Counted from the first letter of the stretch, positions 14,891 through 26,429 are shown. The stretch is DNA of 64,000 nucleotides from Diadophis punctatus similis (GCA_023053685.1 JALIGW010000002.1:257290846-257354845), one strand, 5' to 3'. Numbers and translations: made by a program. Notes: a model not told the origin generated them from the sequence alone.

Positions 14891-15662
14891 CGCCAGTCCT
14901 GCGAGGGAGGCTCCTTGCCCTGAAATGACCCTGGGCCCCACTCGGGAGGAACGCCCGGGGAAGCGGCCCTCGCTCCATGGGGACTTTGGCCGCCCTCTTG
15001 ACTCTTTTGACCCCCCTGGGAGAGTCGGGGGTAACGAAGCGAATCGTGGGCAGCTCTCCCACGGGGGTCTCATTTCCGGCGGGCGAGAGGGAAGCCCCAC
15101 GGGGCCCGTGCTCATCGCGTGGGCAGAGCGTGGGCGGCTTCCCCCAACCCGCGTCGGAGCTCCCGAGAACCCGGCGGAGGGGAGCAGCCGGGCCGGAGGG
15201 GCGGCTCCACGCGTGGGATCTTCCCGAGGGGCCTCCCATGGCGGGGAGAGGCAGGACCGCCTCCGCCCGCCTCGCTCCGAGCCGAGAAACGAAACCGAAG
15301 GCACGAGTCCCTTTGCGTCTACTGCGCAGGCGCAGAGGCCGCTCTTGGCTTCCCGGGCGGCGGCCGGTCTGCGGGCTGAGCGCAGCTGCCTCCATCCGAG
15401 TTCGGTCCAGGCTCCGGTGGGGGCCCTTCGGAGGGGGGGGGTTGCTGTTTTGAATATTCAATGAGGGGTGCAGTCTGACGCAAGACTTCCCCCATTGGCT
15501 CATTTCCCAGGCGGGAGAAGGAAGGAGGCTGAGTGGCCTGAGTGGACTCCCTTCTTCTCCCGGGGCTGAAATCAAGAAATCGGCTGCCGGCTTGTCCCGC
15601 CTCGCCCATCAGAGGAAGATCTAAGAGGCTGCGCTGGGAGAAGGGCCGGAGGGGCTTTGCAG
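14890..15662 (+). promoter_or_regulatory. GC-rich promoter region of the left TRIM gene with GAAA-repeat (ISRE-like) and NRF-1-like sites
   Basis: A CpG-rich block upstream of the TRIM start, present in all three TRIM-related copies. GAAACGAAACCGAAG at 15286-15300 resembles an interferon-stimulated response element (core GAAANNGAAA, with one mismatch here). TGCGCAGGCGC at 15323-15333 matches the NRF-1 consensus. An inverted CCAAT box (attgg) lies at 15494-15498. A strong donor, gctttgcag|gtgagc at 15662/15663, could join an untranslated exon to the acceptor cccttccag|gttgag at 16559/16560 just before the ATG. Transcription start is inferred, not seen. Confidence 0.55.
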
Positions 15663-15855
15663 GTGAGCTCCGCTCTCTCCCCCCAAGAAGCGGCGCCCCG
15701 ACTCCCACTGAAGGGCCCCCAGGTGGTAAGGGGGGGGGCTCCAAGCGGGGGGGGCTTCGGACAGGATTTTGCTCTTGCTCTTCTCAATAGGGGGTGGAGG
15801 GAGAGGGCTGGCAGGGAAGGGAGGGGCTCAGGAGCCTCAAGGGGGGGTCTATGGG

Positions 15856-16154
15856 CAATGTTCCCTCTAACATTGAAAATCACTGCGCTGCACTTGGAAA
15901 CTGCTGCGCGGTGTTTCAGCCTTTGATCTCGCTCTCCTCCTCTCCCTCGCAGCGGAGCCCGCCTGGGGAGGCAAGAGTTAAAGCCTCCGCCTCTCTCCGT
16001 TGAAAGCTCCTTTCCCCCACCCCCACCCCCACCCACCCGATCGACTGGTGATCAATGCTCCCTCTGACAGAAGAAAACACCGGGCGGCAGTTGGAAACTT
16101 TTCCGCTGTGTTCTCTTATCACGGGCGCGGCCGCGCAGCTTAGAGGGAACATTG
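15856..16154. mobile_element. hAT-type MITE (299 bp) in the left arm, shared with the right arm
   Basis: Inverted ends caatgttccctctaa and ttagagggaacattg. Flanked by tctatggg at 15848-15855 and again at 16155-16162, a perfect 8-base duplication. The right-arm counterpart is at 41280-41584. The third copy at 57861-57871 has no insertion at this point. Confidence 0.88.
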
Positions 16155-16594
16155 TCTATGGGGCTCACGAGGTGCTCAGTCAGAAGGCCGGGACCCTCAG
16201 CGACCCTTTGGCTGAGCTTGAGGGAACCGAAGACCGGATGGATGCCCAAAGAGGCCCCCAGACCCCCAGGGGGCTTCCCTTGCTCTCTTCTCCCGCCATT
16301 GGGCAACCCCCTCCCCCTCCCCCCTTTGCAAGAAGCCCCCTTGCTCGGCCAGTTCTGGCTCTCCTCTGCCCCACTTCCCCCAGGACAGGGAAGAGGAGGG
16401 GGTGGGGTGGGGGTGGGGTTAGGCCTCTGGGCTTTGATCGCAGGAGGGCTCCAGAGCACCGTCCCTGCAGGAGGGGGGAGGGGCTGAGAAATGCATCCCC
16501 CCAAGAGCCCCTCCCCCCCACCTGCCCAGAAGGAGCCAATGAGCAGCTTTCCCTTCCAGGTTGAGCAAAGGGGGAAACCGAAGGGAAGAGCCCC

Positions 16595-19500
16595 ATGGAG
16601 GCCTCAGGGGAGCAGACGGCCTTGGGGGAGCTGGGCCAGGAGGCCACCTGCCCGCTCTGCCTGGACTTCTTCGAGCAGCCGATGGTCCTGTCCTGCGGGC
16701 ACAACTTCTGCCGCAACTGCCTGGCCCAGCTGGGCACTGAGTTTTCCTGCCCCCAGTGCAGAGCCAAGGTGGAGCCTGGCAGCGCCTGCCCCAACCGGAC
16801 CCTGGCCAACATGGTTTGCCTGGTGAAGAGGCCTCGGCTGTCTGGGGGAGCCCAGGAGGAGAGCAGCCTCCAGCTGTGCCAGGAACACGGGCAGCCCCTG
16901 CAGAGCTTCTGCTCCAGCGAGAAGAGCCTCCTCTGCCCCGGCTGCCTGGGGGCCCACCAGGGACACCCTCTCCTCTCTCTGCCCGAGGCTGCCCAGGAGT
17001 ACAAGGTAGGGGGGAGGGCGCCCTGGGGCCAGGCTTTGCAAAAGGGGGGAGGTGATCCTGGCAGCAGTGAGAGGCCCCCAAACACTACCAGTTAAAAAAT
17101 GGCGGAGGAGGGTCAGGCTCTTTTTCGGCAGCGAGAGAGGAGACTGTGGGGTGCGGGGCAGACAGCCTCTCAGTTGCTGGCCTCCTCATGGGCCCCTGCC
17201 TGCCCCTGGAGCCCCCAGAAGGGCCTCTCCGTGAGTGTGGCACGGGGATTCCTGTGGCCCCCCTCTGGGTGGGAGCGCTGCCATTGAGGACCCAGAAATG
17301 GTACACTCTCTTCCGTGCGTAGGACCTGCTGGATGGCCTCCTGGAGCCCCTGAGGAAGGAGGGGCAGAAGATGCTGGAGCAGAGGCAGGCAGAAGAGCAG
17401 AGCCGGCAGGAGTGCCAGGTGGGTCTCTTGGGGAGGGGGCAGCAGGCAGCAGGGAAATCTCCCCCTCCCTCTGAGTCCCCCCTTCTTCTTCCCCACCCCA
17501 CAGGAGCAATTTGCCATTGAGAAGCAGAAGGTGGGCCTGGCGCTGGAGTCGCTGCAGGAGCTGCTCCGGGAGAGGCAGCCGGTCTGGCTGGCCTGGCTGG
17601 CTGAGCAGGAGGAGAAGATGGAGGCCGAGTGGGGGGTCTCCCTGGCCCAGATCTCCGGGGAGGCCTCCCGCCTGCAGCAGCTGATGGCCCAGACGGAGAG
17701 GAAGTGCCGCCTGCCGGACGGGGAGTTCTTGCAGGTGGGGGGGGGGGTTTCTCTCTGGCCTGAAGGGGGGGGAGCAGAGGTTTCCCCTGGGGGGGTGGGG
17801 GAGACCGGCCACCCTTGCAAGGGCAGGGACCCACTTCTCTCTTCTCCTCTTCCAGGACATCCAGGACACCGTAGACAGGTAGGCACCGTCTTGCCCTTCC
17901 CCCACCCCTGTCTTTTTGGGTCAGTTTGGGCTCAGAATTTCTTGTGCGGCCGCATCCTTTTGTCGCCCAGAGATGCTGGTTGTGGGACCTTCGGTGGTCT
18001 CTGAGCTCGACTGACTTCCTGCAGACGTCTCATTACCCGACTAGGTAACATCACCAGTGCTGGGAGGGGGTGGGGTTCGTCGCTCTCCGTTGACCTTTAT
18101 GGCTTGGTTGTCGGTCAGGCGTTGTAAACGGCACAGATTAGGAACCACCAACGCAGACAGACAATCCAACAGCAAACAGCGGCCTCACCAGGAACCCCCA
18201 AGAAGGTCACAAAAGCAGGCCAGTAGTGCAGGCAGTCCTCGAGTTACGACTGCAACTGAACCCAATATTTCTGTTACGAAGTGAGACAGTTGTTAACTGA
18301 GTTTTCCCCCATTTTAAGACTTTTTTCCACAATTGTTAAGTGAATCACTCCAGTTGATAAGTTAGTAACACCTTAGTCCTTGGTATAGTAAGTGTTGAGT
18401 TTGTGTCTTTGTGTTGAGTTTGTGTTGAGTTTGTGTCTTTCCTCGCTTCTTTACTGACCTCTACACTGGTTCAGTGCGCAGAGTTGGTTGCGATCAAAGC
18501 AATGTACACGCTTGCATAACAAACAAGCCAGGATTCACACCACATCCTAAACTCGGGTTTGCAAAACCCGAATCCTGTATTCACCTGGCCAGTTGCTGGA
18601 AATTGCCGGCTTGCTTCATACACCTCAGGGCCAAACCAGTCTCCCCCCCCCCCGGTGTTGTGGGGAGACAGCCGGGGTAGCTGTGTGAGGCCGCCCTCCG
18701 TGTGTTGCAGGTGCCGGAGTTACGTGGTGGGGCGCGTACAAGGGGTCTCTCCCAGGCTGCAAGGCAGACACTGGACCCTCTTGAAGAAAAATGCTTCTGT
18801 GAGGCAGATTGTGGACAGGAACAAAGGTGAGGGGCCCTTTCAGGAGGGGCTGTGGGTCCAGGGCCCTTTCAGGAGGAGCCTCAGGAGTTCTGGGCCCCTC
18901 TTCTGCCCCCCTTTCTACTGGGGGATCTCGGGGGAGCCGGCCCCAATCCAGCTCCATCCAACCTCTGGCTGGGTAAAGGGGGGGCTGCCTCTTCCACCCC
19001 CATCAGTCACCCCCCCCCAAACCATGGCCCTCGGGGGCTGGTCACTGGGCATCTGGCAGGCACCGAGACGCTGCTGCCAACAGGGCGGCTTCTGCTCACG
19101 GGCATCGCCCACCCGGTGGCTGTTTCTCACCCCGGCCTCGTTTTTTCCTTTCCTCCTCTGAATCTCAGCCTCTCTGCAGACGACTCTGACCAGGGAGGAC
19201 CTGGAGCGACTTCTGGCCACCGGTAACCCCATGGGGCTTGGGGGGGGGGGGAAAGGAGGCAGTGGGGGAGGGGCTGGCAAAGACCACCTGCCCTCGCCAG
19301 GCCTCACGGCAGCGTTTCCCCCACATCACCAGGAATGGCGCCTGCCAGGAGGGGCTTTCTCCATGGGGTGGAAGCCCCGAGGGATGCCGAGAGTCTGGGG
19401 GCCCCCAAAGGGCAGCCTCTGGGGGAGGTGGGGGTCCCTCAGCAGCCACACGGAGGCGGCCCTTCCCTGCCACGCCTTGGCCGCTCCAGAAAAGAGCCAC

Positions 19501-21274
19501 GGTTGAGGGCACTCGGCTGGGCAGCCCTTCCCGGGCGTAGAAAAGCCTGGGGAGGGGCTCAGTGTTGAGCTGTGCCTTGTGAGAAGTGGAGGAGGGGGCT
19601 TCTTCAGGCAGCCCAGCCTGATCCTTAAACCTGTCCCCCTTCCTCCTCAGCACCTGCTCCAGAGGAGCCAAGATCTACTCACGGTAACATCACATGGAGG
19701 AAAAGGGAGATTTCGTTGGAGGGGGTGGGGCCCAGCAGAAGCTCCCTGTGGTACCCTTGGTGTTGGGCGTCCCGTGCCTGGCAAGCGCCCTGCCTGAGCC
19801 AGCCCTCCAGGCGGCTGAAGGGTCAGCAGGCGCTGCCTGTAAACGGGGGGACCCCAAAGCAGCCACCCAAACGTGGTTGGTGGGCCGTGGGCAGCTGCAG
19901 GGGGCTCTCTGGGGGAGGTTTGGCCGGCTTACAAGGTGCCCCACGAAGGTCCCTGGTGCAGACCGGCCCCAACTGCTAAATGAGGCACTTGTTAAGTTAA
20001 TGTTGCCCCGTTTTACAACCTTTCTTGGTGCCGTTGTTAAGGGAGTCCCTGCAGTTGTTAGCAACACGGTTGTTAGGTGAATCTGGCTTCCATGTTGACT
20101 TTGCAAAAGGGGACGCAGAGCTCGCCAAAGGGGATCCCGGGACTCTGCAACCCTCATAAATCCATGCCAGCTGCCACACGTCCGAACTTTGATCACATGA
20201 CCCTGGGGATGCTTCAGTGGCCGTACGTGTGAAAAACGGTCATAAGTCACTTTTTCAGTGCCATTGTAACTTCAAACCGTCACTAAATAAACGGTTGTAA
20301 GCCGAGGACTACCTGTGGTATCTCCAGGTGCCCTGGGCAATTAAAGTAAGGGGAGTGCCTAGCCTTGGTCAGACCTTCGGCCCATCTTGTCCTGCCAGTG
20401 CCCCCCCACCCCACCCTTCAGAGGCAGCCCCACTGGCCTCAGGCTGCAGAGACCCCCCCGTATTTAGAAATTGGTCCGACCTTTTTTGGGGGGGGGGTCT
20501 TGCCAGGCACGGCGTCTCAGGGCTCCCGAGGTGACTGAGCGGCCCAGTTTCCTCCCTTCCCTGAGCGGGTGAAGCATCTTCGGGGAACTGGGAACCAGCC
20601 CCTCCCTGCTTTGCCCTCCCCTGTTCCCAGCCCACCTTAAAGAGTTTTCTCTTCTCCGTCCTGCAGTCAAAGTCACGCTGAACCGCTCAACCGCCCACCC
20701 CCGGCTCCTTTGCCCTATGTTGAGACAGGGGTCGAGCCTGATTTGGGCCAGCAGATACAAGAATTGGCCAGAGACTCCAGAGAGATTCGACCGGGAATTC
20801 TGCGTCCTTGGCCGTCAGGGATTCACCACAGGATGGAAGTGGTGGGAAGTGTCGGTGGAGGGGGAAGGCAATGGCCCTGTGAGGGGCAGACCATGCTGGG
20901 CCATCGGGGTGGCCAAGGAGTCCGTCCGCAGGAAGGGGAGCTTCCAGCTGAGCCCCCAGGAGGGAATCTGGGCCGTGGGGAAGAGTGATGGGGGGCAGAT
21001 TGTCGCTTTCTCCGAGGTTCAGCAGAATCTGGGCTTGCAAACGCCGCTGCGGAGGCTGCGGGTGAGGCTGGACTACGAGGCAGAAAAAGTGGAGTTTGTG
21101 GATGCGGAGACGGAGATTTCCCTCCACACCTTCCAGACGGGGCCCTTCCTTGGGGAGACGGTCCGGCCTTTTTTCCATCTGGGCCAGCAGGGGGTCACCC
21201 TTCAATGTGAGGAATGTCCTTTGGAAAGTAGTTGGTGCTGGCAGTCCTCAACTTCCAACAGTTCATGTAGTTGA
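16595..21274 (+). CDS. TRIM-family E3 ubiquitin ligase, left copy (RING, B-box 2, coiled coil, PRY-SPRY), 523 aa
   Basis: Predicted RING E3 ubiquitin ligase whose SPRY domain would bind the target. Eight exons join without a frame break: 16595-17005, 17323-17418 (96 bp), 17504-17734 (231 bp), 17856-17878 (23 bp), 18711-18826 (116 bp), 19169-19222 (54 bp), 19651-19683 (33 bp) and 20667-21274. The 96/231/23/116 set is the standard TRIM coiled-coil layout. RING ligands C19, C22, C34, H36, C39, C42, C52, C55; B-box C95, H98, C106, C114, C117, H121, H124; coiled coil about 138-290; PRY-SPRY from about 322, with PERFDREFCVLG, WWEVSVEG, RLDYEA and PFFHLG. The ATG follows a likely acceptor at 16559. 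The last about 12 residues and the stop (TGA 21272-21274) come from a transposon starting near 21238. Closest in type to TRIM39/TRIM7/TRIM27; orthology not decided. Confidence 0.9.
18003..18378. repeat. Two intronic repeats in the left TRIM gene (unclassified repeat plus half pogo-like MITE)
   Basis: 18003-18200 reads gcagacgtctcattacccga, ctaggtaacatcaccagtgc, a repeat also seen around 29330-29560, 44200 and 63870. 18229-18378 reads gcaggcagtcctcgagttac, aactgaacccaatatttctg, gataagttagtaacacc, half of the pogo-like family. Both are mirrored at 38958-39345, so they predate the duplication. Confidence 0.6.
19972..20316. mobile_element. Pogo-like MITE in the last intron of the left TRIM gene
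   Basis: Runs from aactgctaaatgaggcactt to cggttgtaagccgaggacta followed by cctgt. The mirror copy is at 37063-37403 in the right arm, so the insertion predates the duplication. Confidence 0.65.
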
Positions 21275-21630
21275 CCAGAGTTGCCACAGCACTGAAAAAA
21301 AGCGAGTTACAACCATTTTTGCACACTTAATGAACCGTTGGCAGTCGCCTGATCAGAATTAGGACACTTGGCGACTGACTCCCATTTACGACGGTTGTAG
21401 CCTCCTGTAATCACGCGAACCCCCCCCCTTTTGCGACCCCCCCTCTGACCAGCAAAGTCCACGGGGAAGCCAAATTCACTCAACGGGCGTGTGACTCATT
21501 TAAGGACTGCAGTGATTCGCTTAGCATATTTGGCAAGAAAAGTCGTAAAATGGGGCAAAACAAATTTCTCACCTAGCAACATCAATTTTGGGCTCAACTG
21601 CGGTTTTAAGTTGAGGACTACCTGTAGGTG
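21238..21630. mobile_element. Pogo-like MITE overlapping the end of the left TRIM coding region
   Basis: Left end ggcagtcctcaacttccaac, right end gttttaagttgaggactacc then tgtagg. Internal cagcaaagtccacggggaag and gcagtgattcgcttagc match the family. It is absent from the right arm. The TRIM frame runs into it for about 35 bases and stops inside it. Confidence 0.7.
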
Positions 21631-22203
21631 GCCCAAGGGCAGCCCTCCAGTGTGGGGTCCACCTTGGCCACCTCCCCGATTCCTGCTCTTGGGTCCTTCT
21701 CCTGAGGGTGGGGGGGAGTGGACGTAACTTGAAGCAGAAGAGGTGGGTCTGTAAAGGGGGCTGCTGGGCTCAGCCCCACCTCCTGGCGCCTTCAAGACCG
21801 CCTCTGGCAAGAGGGCTGGACGTCGTCCGTTGTCTTCTGGGGCGTCCTCCCATCCCTCCCCTCTCGTCTGCCAGGGTTTCTTAGTGGTCTCCCCTCCAAG
21901 TGCCATGTCCGGCCTCCTATAATTTTGCCATGCTCAGTCCAGGTTGGTTGGGGGCTGCCGAGAGCTTCTGGGAGGCTACGACTGACCGAGAGGTTGTGGG
22001 GCTGAGACGCAGTGATGCCTCCTGGCCCCTCTGAGCCCCCTTCTGGAGTGCCCCTTGTTTGGGCAAAACCCTGGATGCCGCCCCCTCCTGCTAGGTGCGG
22101 CAACCTTGCTCAACCTTGGCAGCACCTGGGAGATGTGCGGACTTCAACTCCCAGAATTCCCCAGCCAGCATTGCTACCTGGGGACTGTGGGTGCTGGAAG
22201 TCC

Positions 22204-25200
22204 CTGCATCATCTTTTCAACCTTTTTTTAAAATTTTTTCTCCACAACTCCATTTGTATATCAATACACATATACCTTAAAATATTACAATAATATACAT
22301 AATTATACATTTTAGTTTCAGTCATTTAAGAGTCAATATCTTATTTTGCACCTATTTTTAATCAACGGTCATCAGTCTGTTCTTCTTTCCATTACACTCC
22401 CCTCCCCTCCCTCCGTCTCCATCTCCTCCTTCCACCTTCTTGCTCCTTCACTCGCTCCCCCTCTACCTCCCTCCACTCCTCCTTCTTTCCCTTCACCTCC
22501 TACTTCCTCTTTCTCCCTCTTTACCCTTTGCCTTTCCCTGAGTGCTCTTTATCCTAAATCATCTCATATTTTAACAGACTGATGATATATTCCAAAATTT
22601 TAAACTAGCGGTGCCTCTTCTAGAATTTTTATTGTTATATCATTTATATATATATATATAATACTTTACTCTAGGTATATGTTGCTAAAATAATGCTGCC
22701 TCCAAAAAAAAAATCTAATTTTGTCTTCTGGGATCACCACCAATTAATTTCAAAATTTCACTCCAAATTAACCGCTATAGCTTAACTTCTCAAGATAGTT
22801 ATTATCTCTCCTACCTCTTAATTTTTAGCCATATTGCTTCCTCCCCTTCCTTAATCTCTTCACTCATCATTCGTTTTTCTTGTCCCCTATTTTTATCATA
22901 GCTAAATGCCCCATAAAAATCAACATTTCAATTATATAATTTATGTTAAAATCTTATAATCATATTAATTATTCAATTCCACTTCATATTAATCATCAGA
23001 ATTCTGTTATTTCAAATTAATAAATTATACAAATTTTATGGTATACAAAAAAATAATAATAGTTCAAATTCTATATGCTTCCAAAAATTGACCTATTTTC
23101 ATTCTTTTTTATGTTTTATCTTTCCCTCTGACGGTACAAATATTTAGTTCCATCAATTTTAAATTTAATTTAATAAACCAATCTTATACCAATCTATAAT
23201 ATAATTATAAATTCACAGAAAGGAAAACCTATTCGTATAAATGATTATATTAAGTATTTAGACAAGTCTTATTCACTATTAATAATCACAATCAAATATA
23301 ATTATAATAACACTAAAATAAAATAATAATAATCACAATCTAATATAGTATAATAATACTAAAGTAGAAAAAATTCAATTCCACCCCATCCATCAGTCAT
23401 CCATTTTCTTTTGATTTCCATCCTCCTTTTCTTAACTTCTTTTTTTTCCTTCCTTTTAGATTTGTACCCCCAATTTCTTTTCCTCCAAAATCCTTTTCTC
23501 CCATTTAAGTGTTCTATTTGCATAAGTCTTCTTTTTCTCTTCTCCTTATTTCCCCCTTTTTAAAAAATTGTTTCATCCAATACCAATATTCTCCCCCTAC
23601 TCGCCTTTTTTTAAAAATTTATTTATTGGTCGCATTTGTATGCTGCCCACTCCACAGAGACACTGGGCGGCTCACAACAATAAAAATTTACATACAACAA
23701 TAAATATAAAAAGCATTAAAACAATGATTATTAAAACTTTTAAAAACATTAAAAGCAACAATTTAAAACCCCACACAATAATTCATTCATGGGGCCAAGA
23801 GTGCTCGATGTTATATTAAAATCATTGGCCCCAGGCCTATCGACAAAGCCATGTTTTTAGTGCTTTTCTGAAGGCTGGCAGGGTGGGAATAATGTGGATC
23901 TCCGGGGGGGGGGGGTAGTGTATTCCAGAGAGCCGGTGCTGCCACAGAGAAGGCCCTCGTTCGTGGGCCCGCCAGCCGACATTGTTTGGCTGACGGGACC
24001 ACCAGCAGACCCACTCTGTGGGCTCTAACCGGTCTTAGGGAGGTATGTTGGAGAAGGCGGTCTCGGAGGTAAACTGGTCCTAAGCCATGTAGGGCTTTAA
24101 AGGTAATCACCAACACCTTGAATTGTGCTTATTTCCCCCCTTTTTAAAAAAATTGTTTCATCCAATACCAATATTCTCCCCCTACTCTCCTTTTGTCACT
24201 GTAAACACCAGTGTAATCATCATAAATTTCAACATAATCATCGGTCTGTCCATTTTCAATGTCCTTTTTTCTTTTGTCGCTGTAGATCCCGGTGTCTTCA
24301 TCAATTTGGTTTCTCTCTTCTAATGTCTTCTTTCCTCTATTATCTTCTTCTTTTTCATCTTTATTATCATCTAATTCTTTTCTCTTTTCCAACTCCAAAT
24401 CCCAAAAAGCATCTTTTTAAATCTTCACACAAGTCTTTCAAAAATGCCACCAACTCTTCATAGTCACTTGCCTCCATATCATCAAAATCACAAGTCACAA
24501 ATCTTTACAGTCCATCCAGCTGCTAACAAAAATCTGTTTCCACAGCCTTTTTTAAAATTATCTTCTTTTAAATGAAGTATTATCAATTGCAACATTTAAA
24601 TTTCCATATTGCTCATTCAAAGTCCAAATCTTTCTGATCCTTTAATATTAAAAGTTCATTCCGAGTTCATTCTTATCCAAATAATCCAAACATTGTATTT
24701 TAATACAATAACAAACTGCTCACTGTTTTAGGTTTTTCCAGTCTTCAAAGTAGTTTTTACTGTTCAAGGTCAGCAGCTGTCAAAATATCCATAAAAGTAT
24801 TCCACAATTGTAGTAATTCCTCCAACCAGCAGATGGCGTTCTCCGTTTCCAGTCTCCCAAATCTGCTTCCTGTTCAGCAATGTTCCTCTGTATTTTAAAT
24901 CAACTCAACTTTTACAATATATTCTCTTCCAGACTTATTTTCCCAGTTTCTCAAATCTCCACCAGGTCTGTTATAACAAAGTTTCAAGTTCTCAAAATTG
25001 GGTTTAGTTTCAGTTCTGTTTAGCTTAATCCCTCTATGATCTTTACTTGCTAGGTAGCTGCTCGTAAGCTTCTCAGTTTCCGGTCCTTTTATTCCCCTTT
25101 AAATGTTCTATATTTTAAGTTTAAATCCACTTAGTTTTAAAAAGTTATTCTCTTCCAGTTTTATTTCCCAGTCATTTAACTCTCCAGCAAGTCTGTTATA

Positions 25201-25738
25201 TCTTAATTCTCAAAATTAAGGCGGCCTATAAGAGCGCTTATAAAATAAAAATAAAAATAAAATAAAATAAAATAAACTTCTTAGATAGCCGCCTTGTTCC
25301 ATTTAAAAATCCTTTTGTTCCCCTTTAAAACTTAAAAGTCCTCCTTTAAATCGTTCTGCCGGCAAAACACTCACCAGCTTGTGCTTGTCTTCCTCTCTCT
25401 CTCTCTCCAGCACGTAAGCTTAAATCCTCTTCCTCCGGTGACTTCACGATCTTTTCAATCTTCTCATTCCGTTTGTGGCCACCAAAGCTAGGACGGCAGA
25501 GTCGCCTTTCGCAGCCGCCAGCCGAGAGATTATGTCAGCTCCCTGGGGGGTTTGCCACCCCCCAGTCCACTGACGGTATCTCTCTTTCTCCCCTCCCCTC
25601 CAGGGAGGTTCTGACCCGGTACCAACTTGTACCGGGTCTCCAGGCGGGTGGAATTCTGGATTCCCCAGCGGACCGCGGGGAACTCAGTGCCGCTTCAGTG
25701 CTGGCCATACCCCCTCTCCTGTCCCTGCATCTTCCAGG
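22204..25738 (-). mobile_element. L1-like retroelement insertion (about 3.5 kb) with 11-bp target duplication
   Basis: The mirrored right arm is continuous where this sequence sits (gtccctgcatc followed by ttccaggtgctgcc at 34375-34400, minus). In the left arm gtccctgcatc occurs on both sides, at about 22201-22211 and 25721-25731, giving an 11-base target duplication. On the minus strand it begins with a GC-rich leader (25470-25730), becomes A-rich and ends in an A-rich tail at the left. A Lys/Glu/Asp-rich frame (24144-24398, minus) resembles a LINE ORF1. There is no reverse-transcriptase frame, so it is internally deleted or non-autonomous. The L1 assignment is tentative. Confidence 0.55.
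23606..24128 (-). mobile_element. CR1-L3-type LINE 3' fragment nested in the L1-like insertion
   Basis: The 3' end is at the left (atttattggtcgcatttgta, tgctgcccactcc, actgggcggctcac). The minus strand encodes VITFKALHGLGPVYLRD and ALWNTLPPPPGD, the C-terminus seen in the longer LINE at 51430-54720. It is flanked by near-identical stretches of about 60 bases (23546-23605 and 24129-24190). Confidence 0.8.
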
Positions 25739-26429
25739 TGCTGCCAAGGTTGGGGATCCGTGCCTTACTCTGGGGCTCACAGTTTAGATGAGAGATAGAC
25801 GGTTAAAGGACCTTCATAATCAATAAAAGTGATATCTTAATATCTGCATGTTATTCTACATTTATGTTGTTCTGAATGTTACTCCCACGTTTCCTATTAA
25901 AAAAAGCAACATGTTTATGTTTTATTGGTATCATTTCTCTAGGCAATTTACGGACATTGAATAAGTTTTTAAGATGACCTTTTAAAGCGTCCACGAGAAA
26001 ATTAGAAGTTGGTAGCAAATAATTTGGAAAGGTGCAACCCCCAAAGGCCCTGTGGGAAAGGCATGTTTTTTGGCCGCCCTTGAAGTGGGGCCAACGGGGA
26101 GGTTGTCCCTGGGGGTGGGGGCAGCCCCACAGGGGAGGGGGGAACCCTTAGCTGGTGCTTTGTGGCCATCTGGGGTGGACAGAGGGGACGGTCTGGGGAT
26201 GATGGTCTTTCAGATATCCTGGGCTGAGCCACAGAGGGCTTTGAAAGCAGAGCTGCAAATTGGACTCGGAAGCACTGGCCGCCACAACATCTGTGGTGTG
26301 ATGTGGACACACCAAGCCAGTGAGCACAAGCAGGCTGGGTGCTGATTCTGGACCAGCCAAAATTTCGGGCTAGACTTCAAGCGCAACCCCCCCCCCCCAA
26401 TAAATGAATTGCAGTAGCCTAACCAGGCC

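Noticed and set aside
14825..15790. Several overlapping GC-rich frames (up to 238 codons) upstream of the left TRIM
   Set aside because: They lie in a CpG-rich promoter block, are not conserved in length among the three copies and lack any recognised domain.
16180..17085. Minus-strand frames opposite the TRIM RING exon (and 40205-41328 in the mirror copy)
   Set aside because: They are shadows of the RING/B-box exon; the zinc-ligand pattern is only on the coding strand.
26002..26310. Frame seen in both arms (also 33658-34050)
   Set aside because: It is preserved because the duplication is recent. The sequence resembles CR1-L3 LINE 3' material and encodes no known domain.
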